Shown here one piece after another: positions 18,826 through 27,868 of a stretch of 64,000 nucleotides of DNA. Both the position numbers and the translations under genes were made by a program. This stretch comes from Fluviirhizobium alvei (GTDB taxonomy: Bacteria > Pseudomonadota > Alphaproteobacteria > Rhizobiales > Rhizobiaceae): positions 101,608 through 165,607 of the forward strand of contig NZ_JAUOZU010000014.1 of assembly GCF_030551875.1 (NCBI RefSeq), in the 5' to 3' direction. The number at the start of each line of letters is the position of its first letter. Within the stretch, counting starts at the first letter, position 1. The notes beneath the pieces are model-generated. The model was not told the DNA's origin. It was given only the letters and a program-made list of their open reading frames with translations, and did not search any database.

Positions 18826-20883
18826 TCACTTTCCCTTCGAAACGGGCCAGATCAGGATATTGCCGTGCTTGTCGATCTCGGCATAGTGAGCCGGGAGCAG
18901 CACGGTGGTGGTGTCATATTGCCGAATGATCGCCGGGCCTTCCACGCGCGCGCCGACCCCGAGCTTGGCCCGGTCATAGTGATGGGTATCGACCCATTTG
19001 CCATCGAAATAGGCGGGTCTGGTTTCGATGATCGCATCCTTGACGTCACTGCCAGAAGACACGAGATGAACCTCTTCGACCGGCGGCGTCGCGCCGCGGG
19101 CGACGACGCGCAGTGCCACCAGTTCCACCGGAACATGGAAGCGAACGCCATAGAGCCGTTCGTGGATGTCGTGGAAATCGGCCAGCGTCTGGGCAATGTC
19201 GCCCTTGGCATGCACATCCGCCGCGGAAACCGGCACGGCCACTTCGAAGCCCTGCTGCTCGTAACGAAGGTCGAGCGAGAAGGAGATCGAAGCGTCAGCC
19301 TCGCTGACTTCCTGCTCCTTCAGCCATTCCTGCGCCTTGGCTTCGAGTTCGTCGAACCGCGACCAGATTTCGGCCGGATTGAGACCCACCGTCGAGCGGA
19401 TATAGGTCTGGACGAATTCGTTGCGGAAATCGGCTTCGAGGAAGCCGAGTGCGCAGAGCACGCCCGGATTGGTCGGCACGAGAACCGGATAGCAGCCGAG
19501 CAGTTCGGCCATGGCATTGGCATGCAACGGGCCGGCGCCGCCGAAAGCAACGATGCCGAATTCACGCGGATCGAGACCGCGCTGGACGGTGATGACGCGG
19601 AGCGCACCGAGCATGACTTCGTTGGCGATGTCGATGATGCCCTTTGCGGCATCTTCCGGCGTCAGACCGAGCTGGCTGCCGACACGGGCCACCGCTTCGC
19701 GGGCGCCGTCCACATCAAGCGTCATATCGCCGCCGAGAAGCACCGGTGGCAGATAGCCGAGCACCACATTGGCGTCGGAGACAGCGGGTTCGGTGCCGCC
19801 GCGGCCATAGGAAACCGGACCGGGACGCGCACCTGCCGAACGGGGGCCGACGCGGAGCGAACCGGTCAGTTCCGACACATCGGCGATCGAGCCGCCACCT
19901 GCACCGACCGAACGGACATCGAGCGTCGGGACCTTGGCCGGGAACATGCCGACTTCGGTCGAACGCGAGATCGTTGCTTCGCCATCGATGATCACCGCCA
20001 CGTCGGTCGAGGTGCCGCCCATGTCGAAAGCGAGCAACTTGGAAAAGCCCGAGCGACGTGACAGCATGACTGTCGAGGTCACGCCACCGGCCGGACCGGA
20101 AAGAACCGTGTGCACCGGCCGCTCGGAAGCAGCGGCAGCACTCATCAGACCGCCGTCGGAACGCACGATATGCAGGCGGGCCGTGACGCCGTCCGCAGCC
20201 AGACGATCTTCGATTCGCGACAGGTAGCGCTTCATGATCGGACGGACATAATCGTTCATCACCGTGGTGATGGCACGGTCATATTCGCGGAATTCCGGCA
20301 GGATGTCGGACGACAGCGATACCGGAATCTGCGGGAAGCGGGCCGCCACGATATCGCGGAGCGCGCGTTCGTGGGCCGGGTTTGCATAGGAATGCATGAG
20401 CGAGATCGTCAGCGCCTCGATGCCCGACGAGCAGAGGTCGTCGATCAGCGCGGTCGCCTTGGCAAGGTCGAGTTCCTTGACCACTTCGCCGCGTGCATTC
20501 ATGCGCTCGGGGATGCCGCGCGTATCGGCAAGCGAGGCAAGCGGATCGGGCTTGTCCATGTTGATCCAGCCAAACAGCGGGCCGGGCGTCCAGGCCTTGG
20601 CGAGATGCAGCGTATATTCGAACCCTTCGCTGACCAGGAGGCCGACGCGCGCGCCCTTGCCTTCCAGCACCGCATTGGTGGCAACCGTGGTGCCATGCAG
20701 GATCAGATCGAGATCGGAGGGCGAGATCCCCGCCTTCTCACAGATCAGCTTGACGCCAGCGGCAACGCCGATCGACTGGTCTTCGGGCGTTGAAGGCGTC
20801 TTGGCCTGGAACGTACGTCCCGTTTTTTCATCGTGCAACAAAAGGTCGGTGAACGTTCCACCGACATCGACACCGAGTCTCAT
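18826..20883 (-). CDS. hyuA: Hydantoinase A/oxoprolinase-family subunit
   Basis: A 685-residue HyuA-type ATPase subunit of the actin/hexokinase-like fold. I chose ATG 20883 (MRLGVDVGGTFTDLLLHD), because the nucleotide-binding motif starts the protein, and GGGGA precedes it. The second motif FDMGGTSTDVAVIIDGEATIS is near residue 290 and GAGGGSIADV near 325; GIVAFGGAGPLHANAMAELL is near 450. It activates a cyclic ureide or amide with ATP for opening by HyuB. It is divergent from the leuC-like operon across a 197-base spacer that holds a LacI-type operator. Confidence 0.9.
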   Translation of the reverse strand: MRLGVDVGGTFTDLLLHDEKTGRTFQAKTPSTPEDQSIGVAAGVKLICEKAGISPSDLDLILHGTTVATNAVLEGKGARVGLLVSEGFEYTLHLAKAWTPGPLFGWINMDKPDPLASLADTRGIPERMNARGEVVKELDLAKATALIDDLCSSGIEALTISLMHSYANPAHERALRDIVAARFPQIPVSLSSDILPEFREYDRAITTVMNDYVRPIMKRYLSRIEDRLAADGVTARLHIVRSDGGLMSAAAASERPVHTVLSGPAGGVTSTVMLSRRSGFSKLLAFDMGGTSTDVAVIIDGEATISRSTEVGMFPAKVPTLDVRSVGAGGGSIADVSELTGSLRVGPRSAGARPGPVSYGRGGTEPAVSDANVVLGYLPPVLLGGDMTLDVDGAREAVARVGSQLGLTPEDAAKGIIDIANEVMLGALRVITVQRGLDPREFGIVAFGGAGPLHANAMAELLGCYPVLVPTNPGVLCALGFLEADFRNEFVQTYIRSTVGLNPAEIWSRFDELEAKAQEWLKEQEVSEADASISFSLDLRYEQQGFEVAVPVSAADVHAKGDIAQTLADFHDIHERLYGVRFHVPVELVALRVVARGATPPVEEVHLVSSGSDVKDAIIETRPAYFDGKWVDTHHYDRAKLGVGARVEGPAIIRQYDTTTVLLPAHYAEIDKHGNILIWPVSKGK

Positions 20884-20931
20884 ATCAAATCCCCTACACG
20901 CATCGTTAGCTCCTTTTTCTTCGCCGCATCC

Positions 20932-20958
20932 AAATGAGTATTGCATGCGTATTCATTT
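20932..20958. promoter_or_regulatory. LacI-type operator in the hyuA/leuC divergent promoter
   Basis: AAATGA and TCATTT arms flank a 15-base core containing GCATGC. The minus-strand core ATGAATACGCATGCAATA matches the operator at 15689 at 14 of 18 positions. It lies about 49 bases upstream of hyuA and 120 upstream of the leuC-like gene, so it can serve both. Confidence 0.75.
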
Positions 20959-21080
20959 CAGCATAGATTCGGTTCCAGTGGTTCTGCAAGAGGAAAGATG
21001 ACTGGAGCCTCCAGTTTTTCATTCTTCACCGCATAGCCACCCAATGCCTCCCTCAATGGCCACCGGACATCGCCTACGCA

Positions 21081-22490
21081 ATGAACGCAAAAACGCTATA
21101 CGACAAGGTTTGGCAAAGCCACGTTATCAAGGATTTTGATGACGGTACGTCGCTTCTCTACATCGATCGCCATCTGGTCCAGGAAGTTTCGAGCCCGCAG
21201 GCCTTTGCCGGGCTTGCCGCCCAGAACCGCCGTTTTCGCCGGCCTGATGCGCATATTGCCGTGGCCGACCACGCGGTTCCCACCCGTTTGCGCCATCTCG
21301 GGCTGCCGGACGGACTGGCGGCGCGCCAGGTTGCCCGCCTCAAGGAAAACTGTCAGTCTTTCGGCATCGGCTATATCGACATCAACGATCGCCGGCATGG
21401 TATCGTCCATGTCATCGGCCCCGAACTGGGCTTCACCCTGCCGGGCGCAACTCTCGTCTGCGGCGACAGTCACACATCCACGCATGGTGCCTTCGGAGCC
21501 ATCGCCTTCGGCATCGGCGCGAGCGAGTGTGAATGCGTATTCGCGACGCAGGTTCTGCGGCAGAAGAAACAGCGCACCATGCGCGTCAATCTTCTGGGTG
21601 AACTGCATCCTGGCGTCACCGTAAAGGACATCATCCTAGGTCTGATCGCCAAGATCGGCACCAATGGCGGCGTCGGTTATGCAATCGAATATGCAGGGCC
21701 CGTGATCGCATCGCTGTCGATGGAAGCCCGGATGACGCTCTGCAATATGTCGATCGAGGCGGGAAGCCGTGTCGGCATGATCGCCCCGGATGAAACGACC
21801 ATCGCTTATGTGCGTGGCCGGCCGCTCGCGCCGGAGGGCGCGTTGCTCGCCAAGGCAGAGGCCTATTGGCGGACGCTTGCCTCCGACGCGGATGCCAAAT
21901 TCGATCGCGAGGTCGATCTCGACGTCTCTTCGCTTTCGCCGCAGGTTTCCTGGGGCACTAACCCGGGCGAGACCGCGCCCGTGAGCGGTGCGGTTCCGGA
22001 TCCTTCGGTCGAAACCGACCCGGTCAAGCGGCAGAAGATGCAGCGCAGCCTCGCCTATATGGATCTGACGCCCGGCACGCCTTTCGAAGAGATCCCAATC
22101 GATCGGGTCTTCATTGGCTCCTGCACAAATGGCCGCATCGAGGATCTGAGGCTGGCGGCGTCCGTGGTCAAGGGCCGCAAGGTCGCCGACAATGTCGTGG
22201 CGATCGTGGTTCCCGGTTCGGCCACCGTGCGGCTTCAGGCCGAGGCGGAAGGTCTTGACCGGCTGTTTCGCGATGCCGGTTTCGAGTGGCGCGATTCGGG
22301 CTGTTCGATGTGCGTGGCGATGAATGACGACCGGCTCAAGCCCGGCGAGCGCTGCGCCTCCACCTCCAACCGCAATTTCGAAGGTCGCCAGGGTCTCGGG
22401 GGCCGCACGCATCTGATGAGCCCGATCATGGCGGCGGCAGCGGCCGTGACCGGGCATCTCACCGATGTCCGCAAGCTGGAAGCGATCTGA
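21081..22490 (+). CDS. leuC: 3-Isopropylmalate dehydratase large subunit (LeuC-like), probably catabolic
   Basis: A 469-residue iron-sulfur hydro-lyase of the aconitase superfamily, of normal LeuC length. [30 protein letters not shown] opens the protein, [22 protein letters not shown] is near residue 130, and the three cluster cysteines are in [13 protein letters not shown] near 350 and [12 protein letters not shown] near 410-416. It pairs with the LeuD-like gene next to it. The operon (amidase, isocitrate-lyase-family lyase, dehydrogenases) and the divergent hydantoinase argue for a substituted maleate/malate hydratase in catabolism, as in dimethylmaleate hydratase, rather than leucine synthesis. 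A GAATGCGTATTC palindrome lies within its coding sequence at 21531. Confidence 0.88.
   Translation: MNAKTLYDKVWQSHVIKDFDDGTSLLYIDRHLVQEVSSPQAFAGLAAQNRRFRRPDAHIAVADHAVPTRLRHLGLPDGLAARQVARLKENCQSFGIGYIDINDRRHGIVHVIGPELGFTLPGATLVCGDSHTSTHGAFGAIAFGIGASECECVFATQVLRQKKQRTMRVNLLGELHPGVTVKDIILGLIAKIGTNGGVGYAIEYAGPVIASLSMEARMTLCNMSIEAGSRVGMIAPDETTIAYVRGRPLAPEGALLAKAEAYWRTLASDADAKFDREVDLDVSSLSPQVSWGTNPGETAPVSGAVPDPSVETDPVKRQKMQRSLAYMDLTPGTPFEEIPIDRVFIGSCTNGRIEDLRLAASVVKGRKVADNVVAIVVPGSATVRLQAEAEGLDRLFRDAGFEWRDSGCSMCVAMNDDRLKPGERCASTSNRNFEGRQGLGGRTHLMSPIMAAAAAVTGHLTDVRKLEAI
21531..21542. promoter_or_regulatory. Operator-like palindrome inside the leuC-like coding sequence
   Basis: GAATGCGTATTC, 12 bp, one pair off perfect symmetry, shares its core with the operators at 15691, 15871 and 20939. 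It encodes part of SECECVFA. It could be an auxiliary LacI site for looping, about 590 bases from the promoter operator, or chance. Confidence 0.35.
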
Positions 22491-22492
22491 TC

Positions 22493-23146
22493 ATGGAAAA
22501 GTTCACAACCCTGACCTCGGTCGCAGCCCCCCTGCCCGAAGCGGATGTCGACACCGACATCATCTTCCCGGCCCGTTTCCTGCTGCTTCTCGACAAGGCC
22601 GGACTCGGCAAGCACCTCTTCCATGAGCGCAGACATGCTGCGGACGGTTCGGCCACCGATTTCGTTCTCAACCGGGCACCGTTCGACCAGGCGAAAATTC
22701 TTGTTGCCGATGCCAATTTCGGTTCCGGCTCAAGCCGCGAACAGGCGGTCTGGTCGCTTACCGATTTCGGTATCCGCTGCGTCATCGCGCCCAGCTTCGG
22801 CGAGATCTTTTTCGCCAACTGCTTCAAGAATGGCGTTCTGCCGATTGTCGTCACCGGCGATACCCATGCCAATGTGATGGCGGCAGCGCGCAGCGGCGAG
22901 CCTTTCACCGTCGATCTCGAAGCGCAAACCGTCCTTCTGCCGAACGGGCCTTCGATCCGGTTCGATATCGATCCGTGGCGCAAGCGCGCCCTGCTGGAAG
23001 GTCTCGACGAGATCGGCACCATCCTTGCTGATGACGAGACGGATATCGCTGCGTTCGAACAGCGCCATCGCACCCAGCAGCCCTGGCTGTTTCTCGATGA
23101 CGGCCGCCTTGAAAAATTTCTCGCACAGGGAGAACGGAATGACTGA
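22493..23146 (+). CDS. leuD: 3-Isopropylmalate dehydratase small subunit (LeuD-like)
   Basis: A 217-residue small subunit, partner of the LeuC-like protein; the start follows the leuC stop by two bases. EADVDTDIIFPARFLLLLDKAGLG is the usual entry to the swivelling domain, and DANFGSGSSREQAVWSLTDFGIRCVIAPSFGEIFFANCFKNGVLPI near residues 72-120 holds the conserved substrate loop. Length is normal for LeuD. The substrate is inferred from context to be a branched or substituted maleate-like acid. Its stop overlaps the start of the next gene by 8 bases. Confidence 0.88.
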   Translation: MEKFTTLTSVAAPLPEADVDTDIIFPARFLLLLDKAGLGKHLFHERRHAADGSATDFVLNRAPFDQAKILVADANFGSGSSREQAVWSLTDFGIRCVIAPSFGEIFFANCFKNGVLPIVVTGDTHANVMAAARSGEPFTVDLEAQTVLLPNGPSIRFDIDPWRKRALLEGLDEIGTILADDETDIAAFEQRHRTQQPWLFLDDGRLEKFLAQGERND

Positions 23147-23777
23147 TCAGGATCTTTCCAGCAATTACCAGGGCGCCTTCGGCAAGCGCATCGGCTTCGG
23201 CAAGAAACCGGTGCTGCTGATGATCGATTTCGTCGAAGCCTATTTCGATCGTGGCTGCGCCCTGTTTGCCGATGTCGAGGATGCTCTCGCCTCCGCCCTC
23301 AGGCTTCAGGCGGCGGCCAGGGCTGCCGATGTGCCGGTCATCTACACCAACGTCGTCTATAACAAATCGGTCCTCAACGGCGGCCGCTTCTATCAGAAGT
23401 CGATGACCCTCCATAATTTCGTCGAGGGCAGCCCGATGGGCGCCTGGCCGAAAGGCCTCGTGCCGCGCGAAGACGAGCTGGTGATTTCCAAGCAGTATCC
23501 ATCGGCCTTTTTCGGCACCTCGCTTGCGTCAACACTCACCACGTTGGGCATCGATACGGTCATCCACACCGGCGTTTCGACATCAGGCTGCGTGCGCGCC
23601 ACCTGTGTCGATTGCTGTTCGCACGGCTTCATCCCGATCATTGTCCGCGATGCGGTCGGCGATCGTCATCCCGCACCGCACGAGGCCAATCTCTTCGATA
23701 TGGACGCCAAGTACGGCGATGTCGTGCGCGAAGCGGAAGTCATTGAATATCTCAAGAATATAGGAAAAGTTTCATGA
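23139..23777 (+). CDS. Isochorismatase-family hydrolase, N-carbamoylsarcosine amidase-like
   Basis: A 212-residue cysteine hydrolase. The catalytic triad is visible: Asp in LLMIDFVEAYF near residue 29, Lys in DELVISKQYPSAFFGTSLASTL near 117, and Cys in HTGVSTSGCVRATCVDCCSHGF near 152. The stretch after the cysteine (PIIVRDAVGDRHPAPHEANLFDMDAKYGDVV) is closest to N-carbamoylsarcosine amidohydrolases among families I know. These hydrolyse an N-carbamoyl amine to the amine, CO2 and ammonia, which is the natural next step after HyuAB. It overlaps the leuD and lyase genes, so it is fully coupled in the operon. Maleamate or other amides remain possible. Confidence 0.85.
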   Translation: MTDQDLSSNYQGAFGKRIGFGKKPVLLMIDFVEAYFDRGCALFADVEDALASALRLQAAARAADVPVIYTNVVYNKSVLNGGRFYQKSMTLHNFVEGSPMGAWPKGLVPREDELVISKQYPSAFFGTSLASTLTTLGIDTVIHTGVSTSGCVRATCVDCCSHGFIPIIVRDAVGDRHPAPHEANLFDMDAKYGDVVREAEVIEYLKNIGKVS

Positions 23778-24655
23778 GCAAGCGCAGCCTCAAGGCAGCC
23801 CTGGCCTCGGGTCAGTTCGTCGTCGCACCGGGAATCCATGACATGATCACCGCGGTGGTCTCCAACAAGGTGGGCTTCGATTTCGTCTATGCATCCGGCT
23901 ACTGGATGACGGCTTCGGCCTACGGCCTGCCGGATGCCGGCATCGCCACCTATTCGCAGATGCTCGACCGCGTCGCGACCTTGTGCCGGACGGTGAATGC
24001 CGGCGTAATCGCCGATGCCGATACCGGTTATGGCGGGCTTCTTAATGTCCACCACACGGTGCGCGGCTATGAAGAGGCCGGCGTTGCCGCCATCCAGATC
24101 GAGGACCAGGAATTCCCCAAGAAATGCGGCCACACGCCCTTCAAGCGCGTGGTGCCGATGATCGACATGGTCGAGAAGATCAAGGTGGCGGTGGAAGCAC
24201 GCCGCAACCCCGAAACGCTGATCATTGCCCGCACCGACGCCCGGCAGCCGGAAGGTTATGAGGCGGCCCTGAAGCGCGGTCTCGCCTATGGTGAAGCCGG
24301 TGCCGACATTGTCTTCCTCGAGGCGTTGGAAAGCGAAGAGGAAATGCGCGATGCCTGCCGCCGGGTGCCGCAGCCGATGATGGCAAACATGGCCGATGGC
24401 GGCAGGACGCCCATCCGTTCGGCCGCACAGTTGAGCGACATCGGCTACAACATGGCGATCTTCCCCTCGGCAACCGGCCTCGCCGCTGCTGCCGCCGCCG
24501 AAAATGCCCTCAATGTGCTGAAGACCGAAGGCACATCCGACTCGCCCAACTCCAAACTGTTCAACTTCTCCGAATTCAACACGCTGATCGGCTTCAGCGA
24601 AGTCTGGGAGTTCGAAAAGCGTTGGGCACGCGATGGAAAGGCTGCCGCAGAATGA
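23774..24655 (+). CDS. Isocitrate lyase/PEP mutase-family C-C lyase (2,3-dimethylmalate lyase-like)
   Basis: A 293-residue TIM-barrel enzyme with ATGA overlap to the gene upstream. It carries the lyase hallmark KKCGH (in EDQEFPKKCGHTPF near residue 118), which contains the catalytic cysteine absent from PEP mutase; DADTGYGG near 77 binds the metal and RTDAR near 153 the substrate. Size and motif fit methylisocitrate lyase and 2,3-dimethylmalate lyase. With the LeuCD-like hydratase upstream the order matches hydration then cleavage in the nicotinate-fermentation pathway (dimethylmaleate hydratase, dimethylmalate lyase), so it may split a substituted malate to pyruvate or an oxoacid plus a short acid. 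Confidence 0.85.
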   Translation: MSKRSLKAALASGQFVVAPGIHDMITAVVSNKVGFDFVYASGYWMTASAYGLPDAGIATYSQMLDRVATLCRTVNAGVIADADTGYGGLLNVHHTVRGYEEAGVAAIQIEDQEFPKKCGHTPFKRVVPMIDMVEKIKVAVEARRNPETLIIARTDARQPEGYEAALKRGLAYGEAGADIVFLEALESEEEMRDACRRVPQPMMANMADGGRTPIRSAAQLSDIGYNMAIFPSATGLAAAAAAENALNVLKTEGTSDSPNSKLFNFSEFNTLIGFSEVWEFEKRWARDGKAAAE

Positions 24656-25599
24656 TGCAGGTTGCCTGTATCGGAGCCGGCACCGTCGGTCGGGCATGGG
24701 CGGTTGTTTTCGCCCGTGCCGGTCATGACGTCCATCTCTATGATGCGATGGAAGGCGAAGCCGCCGGTCGCGCAATGGATGGAGCGCGCAAGACGCTCGA
24801 CCTGTTCAGCGAAAGCGGTCTTCTTGACGAGAGCGTCGAGACGGTGCTTGCCCGCATCAAGCCGGTCGAGAGTATTGCTGAGGCCGTGCGCGGCGCGGGC
24901 TATGTTCAGGAAAGCGTGCGCGAGGACCTCGACGTCAAGCGCGCCGTCTTCGCCGAGATTGCCCTTCATGCGCCGGCCGATGCCATTCTGGCCTCTTCGA
25001 CCTCCGCCCTGCCCGGTTCGGATTTTCTTAGTGCCATCGAACATCCGGAACGCGCACTTGTCGTCCATCCCGTCAATCCGCCATCGCTCATCCCATTGGT
25101 GGAACTCTGCGGCACCCGCTGGACCAGCCCCGAGACAATCGCTCGCACGAAGGAATTCATGCTCTCGGCCGGCATGCGACCGGTGGTGCTGAAAAAGGAA
25201 ATCGACGGGTTCCTGCTCAACCGGCTGCAGTTTACGCTCGTTGCCGAAGCGCTGCATCTGGTCGGCGAAGGCTATTGCACGCCGGAGGATATCGATGCGG
25301 TGCTGACCGATGGGCTCGCGCTGCGCTGGGCTTCGATCGGACCGTTCGAAGTGGCTCATCTCAATGCTCCGGATGGGATCCAGGGCTTTATCGACCGGCT
25401 GGGGCCGATGATGCGCCATCTTGGACGCTCGGCACGCACCGACTATGACTGGACGCCGGAACAGATTGCAGAAGCACACAGGGTTATGACGGGCAAAATT
25501 CCGCTTTCGGAAGTTGCCAGCCGTCAACAGTGGCGCGATTCGCGCATTCTGGCCCTGCGTCGCATGAAGCAGGACCTGCCGGACCCGCTAGACGAATAA
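24652..25599 (+). CDS. 3-Hydroxyacyl-CoA dehydrogenase-family, lambda-crystallin/L-gulonate dehydrogenase-like
   Basis: A 315-residue NAD-dependent beta-hydroxyacid dehydrogenase. The double ATG overlaps the lyase stop. The Rossmann motif CIGAGTVGRAWAVVFARAGHDVHLYD is at residues about 5-30, and the conserved VVHPVNPPSLIPLVEL near 140 (catalytic His) is characteristic of lambda-crystallin-type enzymes such as L-gulonate 3-dehydrogenase and carnitine dehydrogenase, which act on free hydroxy acids rather than CoA esters. The C-terminal helical domain (DGFLLNRLQFTLVAEALHLV) is intact. It probably oxidises a 3-hydroxy acid intermediate of the pathway. Confidence 0.87.
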   Translation: MMQVACIGAGTVGRAWAVVFARAGHDVHLYDAMEGEAAGRAMDGARKTLDLFSESGLLDESVETVLARIKPVESIAEAVRGAGYVQESVREDLDVKRAVFAEIALHAPADAILASSTSALPGSDFLSAIEHPERALVVHPVNPPSLIPLVELCGTRWTSPETIARTKEFMLSAGMRPVVLKKEIDGFLLNRLQFTLVAEALHLVGEGYCTPEDIDAVLTDGLALRWASIGPFEVAHLNAPDGIQGFIDRLGPMMRHLGRSARTDYDWTPEQIAEAHRVMTGKIPLSEVASRQQWRDSRILALRRMKQDLPDPLDE

Positions 25600-25607
25600 A
25601 ATTTGAA

Positions 25608-25648
25608 GCGATCGGAGATTTCTATGCTCTGCGTGGTTTCCCGATCGC
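25608..25648. repeat. Intercistronic inverted repeat before the HisD-like gene
   Basis: GCGATCGG (25608-25615) and CCGATCGC (25641-25648) are perfect 8 bp arms separated by 25 bases, in the 79-base gap between the dehydrogenase genes. It may tune expression of the downstream half of the operon. Confidence 0.35.
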
Positions 25649-25678
25649 CAGGCCAACCTGATTTCGAGGAGTGCCCTC

Positions 25679-26989
25679 ATGACCATTCAATATCTGAAAC
25701 GTGGCAAGCCGCAGGCCGAACGGGCAGAGGATGACGCCAAAGTCCGTGCCATCGTCGAAACGACGCTCAAGGATATCGAGACGCGTGGCGATGCGGCTGT
25801 GCGCGACCTGTCGGAAAAATTCGATTCCTATTCGCCGCCGAGCTTCCTGCTGACGGCATCGGAAATCGAAGCCGCGATGAATAAGGTGTCCGAACGCGAC
25901 ATGGCCGACATCCGCTTCGCCCAGGCGCAGATCCGCCGCTTTGCCGAAGCGCAGAAGGCCTCGATGCAGGATATCGAGATCGAAACCTTGCCCGGCGTCA
26001 TTCTCGGTCATCGCAATATTCCGGTCCAGTCCGTCGGCTGCTATGTCCCGGGCGGCAAATTCCCCATGGTTGCATCGGCGCATATGTCGGTGCTCACCGC
26101 CTCGGTGGCAGGCGTTCCGCGCATCATCGCCTCGGCGCCGCCGCAGAAGGGCGAGCCGCATCCGGCAATCGTTGCAGCCATGCATATGGCCGGCGCCCAT
26201 GAGATCTACGTGCTCGGCGGCATGCAGGCCGTTGGCGCCATGGCGCTTGGCACCGAAACGATCAAGCCGGTCGACATGCTGGTCGGCCCGGGCAATGCCT
26301 TTGTTGCCGAAGCCAAGCGCCAGCTTTATGGCCGTGTCGGGATCGATCTCTTTGCCGGCCCGACCGAGACGATGGTGATCGCCGACCAGACGGTTGATGC
26401 CGAACTCTGCGCCACCGACCTGCTCGGCCAGGCCGAACATGGCTACAATTCGCCGGCGGTTCTCGTGACCAATTCCGAAAAGCTGGCGCGCGAAACGCTC
26501 GCGGAAATCGACCGGCTGCTCGCCATCCTGCCGACCCGCGACACGGCATCGGTCTCCTGGCGTGACTATGGTGAAGTGATCGTCTGCGACAGCTACGAGG
26601 AAATGCTCGATGTTGCCAACGACATCGCCTCCGAACATGTGCAGGTCATGACCGATCGGGACGACTGGTTCCTCGAGAACATGCATTCCTACGGTGCACT
26701 GTTTCTCGGACCGCGCACCAATGTCGCCAATGGCGACAAGGTCATCGGCACCAACCACACGCTGCCCACCAAGAAGGCCGGGCGCTATACCGGCGGGCTC
26801 TGGGTCGGGAAGTTCCTCAAGACCCATTCCTACCAGCGCGTGACGACAGATGCGGCGGCCACGGAAATCGGCGCCTATTGTTCGCGCCTCTGCATGCTGG
26901 AAGGTTTTGTCGGCCATGCCGAACAGGCCAATGTGCGGGTGCGGCGCTATGGCGGGCGCAACGTGCCCTATGGTACAGCAGCGGAATAA
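25679..26989 (+). CDS. Histidinol dehydrogenase-family alcohol dehydrogenase (HisD-like, HpsN-like)
   Basis: A 436-residue zinc/NAD enzyme of the HisD fold that can oxidise an alcohol through the aldehyde to an acid. GAGGAG precedes the ATG. Family motifs are [29 protein letters not shown] near residue 118, [33 protein letters not shown] near 200, LLGQAEHG near 248 and SEHVQVM near 318. The last 60 residues ([21 protein letters not shown]) differ from biosynthetic HisD and resemble catabolic relatives such as sulfopropanediol 3-dehydrogenase. No histidine genes are nearby. It probably handles a diol or hydroxymethyl group of the pathway substrate. Confidence 0.86.
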   Translation: MTIQYLKRGKPQAERAEDDAKVRAIVETTLKDIETRGDAAVRDLSEKFDSYSPPSFLLTASEIEAAMNKVSERDMADIRFAQAQIRRFAEAQKASMQDIEIETLPGVILGHRNIPVQSVGCYVPGGKFPMVASAHMSVLTASVAGVPRIIASAPPQKGEPHPAIVAAMHMAGAHEIYVLGGMQAVGAMALGTETIKPVDMLVGPGNAFVAEAKRQLYGRVGIDLFAGPTETMVIADQTVDAELCATDLLGQAEHGYNSPAVLVTNSEKLARETLAEIDRLLAILPTRDTASVSWRDYGEVIVCDSYEEMLDVANDIASEHVQVMTDRDDWFLENMHSYGALFLGPRTNVANGDKVIGTNHTLPTKKAGRYTGGLWVGKFLKTHSYQRVTTDAAATEIGAYCSRLCMLEGFVGHAEQANVRVRRYGGRNVPYGTAAE

Positions 26990-27034
26990 CCGGCGCAAAG
27001 CCTTCCGCCTGCCTGTTTGCGATGGAGGACAATC

Positions 27035-27799
27035 ATGGAACTGCCCAAAACGCCATCCTTCCGGCTTGACGGGCGCCGCGCGCTCGTAACGGGTGCCTCG
27101 TCCGGCATCGGTCTGGGTGCTGCCGTCGCCCTTGCCGAAGCGGGTGCGCATGTGGTCATGGCCGCACGCGGCCTTGACCGCCTGGCGGAAGCCGTGGAGG
27201 CGATGCGGGCAAAGGGCATGTCGGCGGAGGGCGTAAAGCTCGATATCGCCGACATCGACCAGACCGCCGACTTCGTCGCGCAGGTCCAGCCTTTCGACAT
27301 TCTCGTCAACAGTGCCGGCCTTGCCCGACATTCTCCCGCGACCGAAACCAGGGTTGCTGATTTCGATGCCGTGTTCGACATCAATGTCAAAGGCGCATTC
27401 TTCCTTGCCCAGGCGGTTGCCCGATCGTTGATCGAAGCCGGCAAACCCGGTTCGCTGATCACGATCTCGTCGCAGATGGCCCATGTCGGCGGCATCGATC
27501 GCGCGGTCTATTCCGCCACAAAACATGCGGTCGAGGGTTTTACCAAATCCATGGCGATCGAATGGGGCCCGCATGGGATCCGTATCAACACGATCTGCCC
27601 GACCTTTGTCCGTACCCCCCTGACCGAACCGACCTTTAGCAATCCTGAACGGATGCGCTGGATCAAGGAGAAGATCAAACTCGGTCGTGTCGCACTGGTC
27701 GAGGACCTCATCGGCGCAGTTGCCTACCTTGCCTCCGATGCCTCCCTGATGGTGACCGGAACATCGCTGCTGGTCGATGGCGGCTGGACCGCCGATTAG
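27035..27799 (+). CDS. Short-chain dehydrogenase/reductase (classical SDR)
   Basis: A 254-residue classical SDR. GGAGG lies before ATG 27035 (MELPKTPSFRLDGRRALVTG), which I prefer to an upstream start in the spacer. The cofactor motif VTGASSGIGLGAAVAL is at residues about 16-31, NSAGLA near 90, catalytic Ser in ITISSQMAHVGG near 143 and YSATK near 157. The C-terminal LIGAVAYLASDASLMVTGTSLLVDGGW is standard. It is the last gene of the leuC-like operon, 45 bases after the HisD-like gene. It probably interconverts a hydroxy and a keto form of a pathway intermediate. Confidence 0.9.
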   Translation: MELPKTPSFRLDGRRALVTGASSGIGLGAAVALAEAGAHVVMAARGLDRLAEAVEAMRAKGMSAEGVKLDIADIDQTADFVAQVQPFDILVNSAGLARHSPATETRVADFDAVFDINVKGAFFLAQAVARSLIEAGKPGSLITISSQMAHVGGIDRAVYSATKHAVEGFTKSMAIEWGPHGIRINTICPTFVRTPLTEPTFSNPERMRWIKEKIKLGRVALVEDLIGAVAYLASDASLMVTGTSLLVDGGWTAD

Positions 27800-27845
27800 A
27801 GCGGAGACGTTGAGACAAAAACTCGGAGCCGCCTGGCAAGCAAGA

Positions 27846-27868
27846 GCGGAGCATCAGAAGCGCTCCGC
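27846..27868. terminator. Hairpin after the leuC-like operon
   Basis: GCGGAGC and GCTCCGC arms with nine bases between, 46 bases after the SDR stop, in the 243-base space between converging SDR and tetR genes. No other element is evident in that space. Confidence 0.5.

Noticed and set aside
17012..18886. 624-codon open frame on the plus strand
   Set aside because: Antisense shadow of hyuB, rich in His/Arg/Glu without domain motifs.
21081..23146. Leucine biosynthesis leuCD
   Set aside because: Homology is to LeuC/LeuD, but the neighbours are catabolic and no leuA, leuB or ilv gene is present, so I treat them as catabolic hydratase subunits; this remains inference.
25679..26989. Histidine biosynthesis hisD
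   Set aside because: HisD fold only; no his genes nearby and the C-terminus is like catabolic relatives.
25622..27574. 650-codon open frame on the minus strand
   Set aside because: Antisense to the HisD-like and SDR genes; composition of a shadow frame and no motif.
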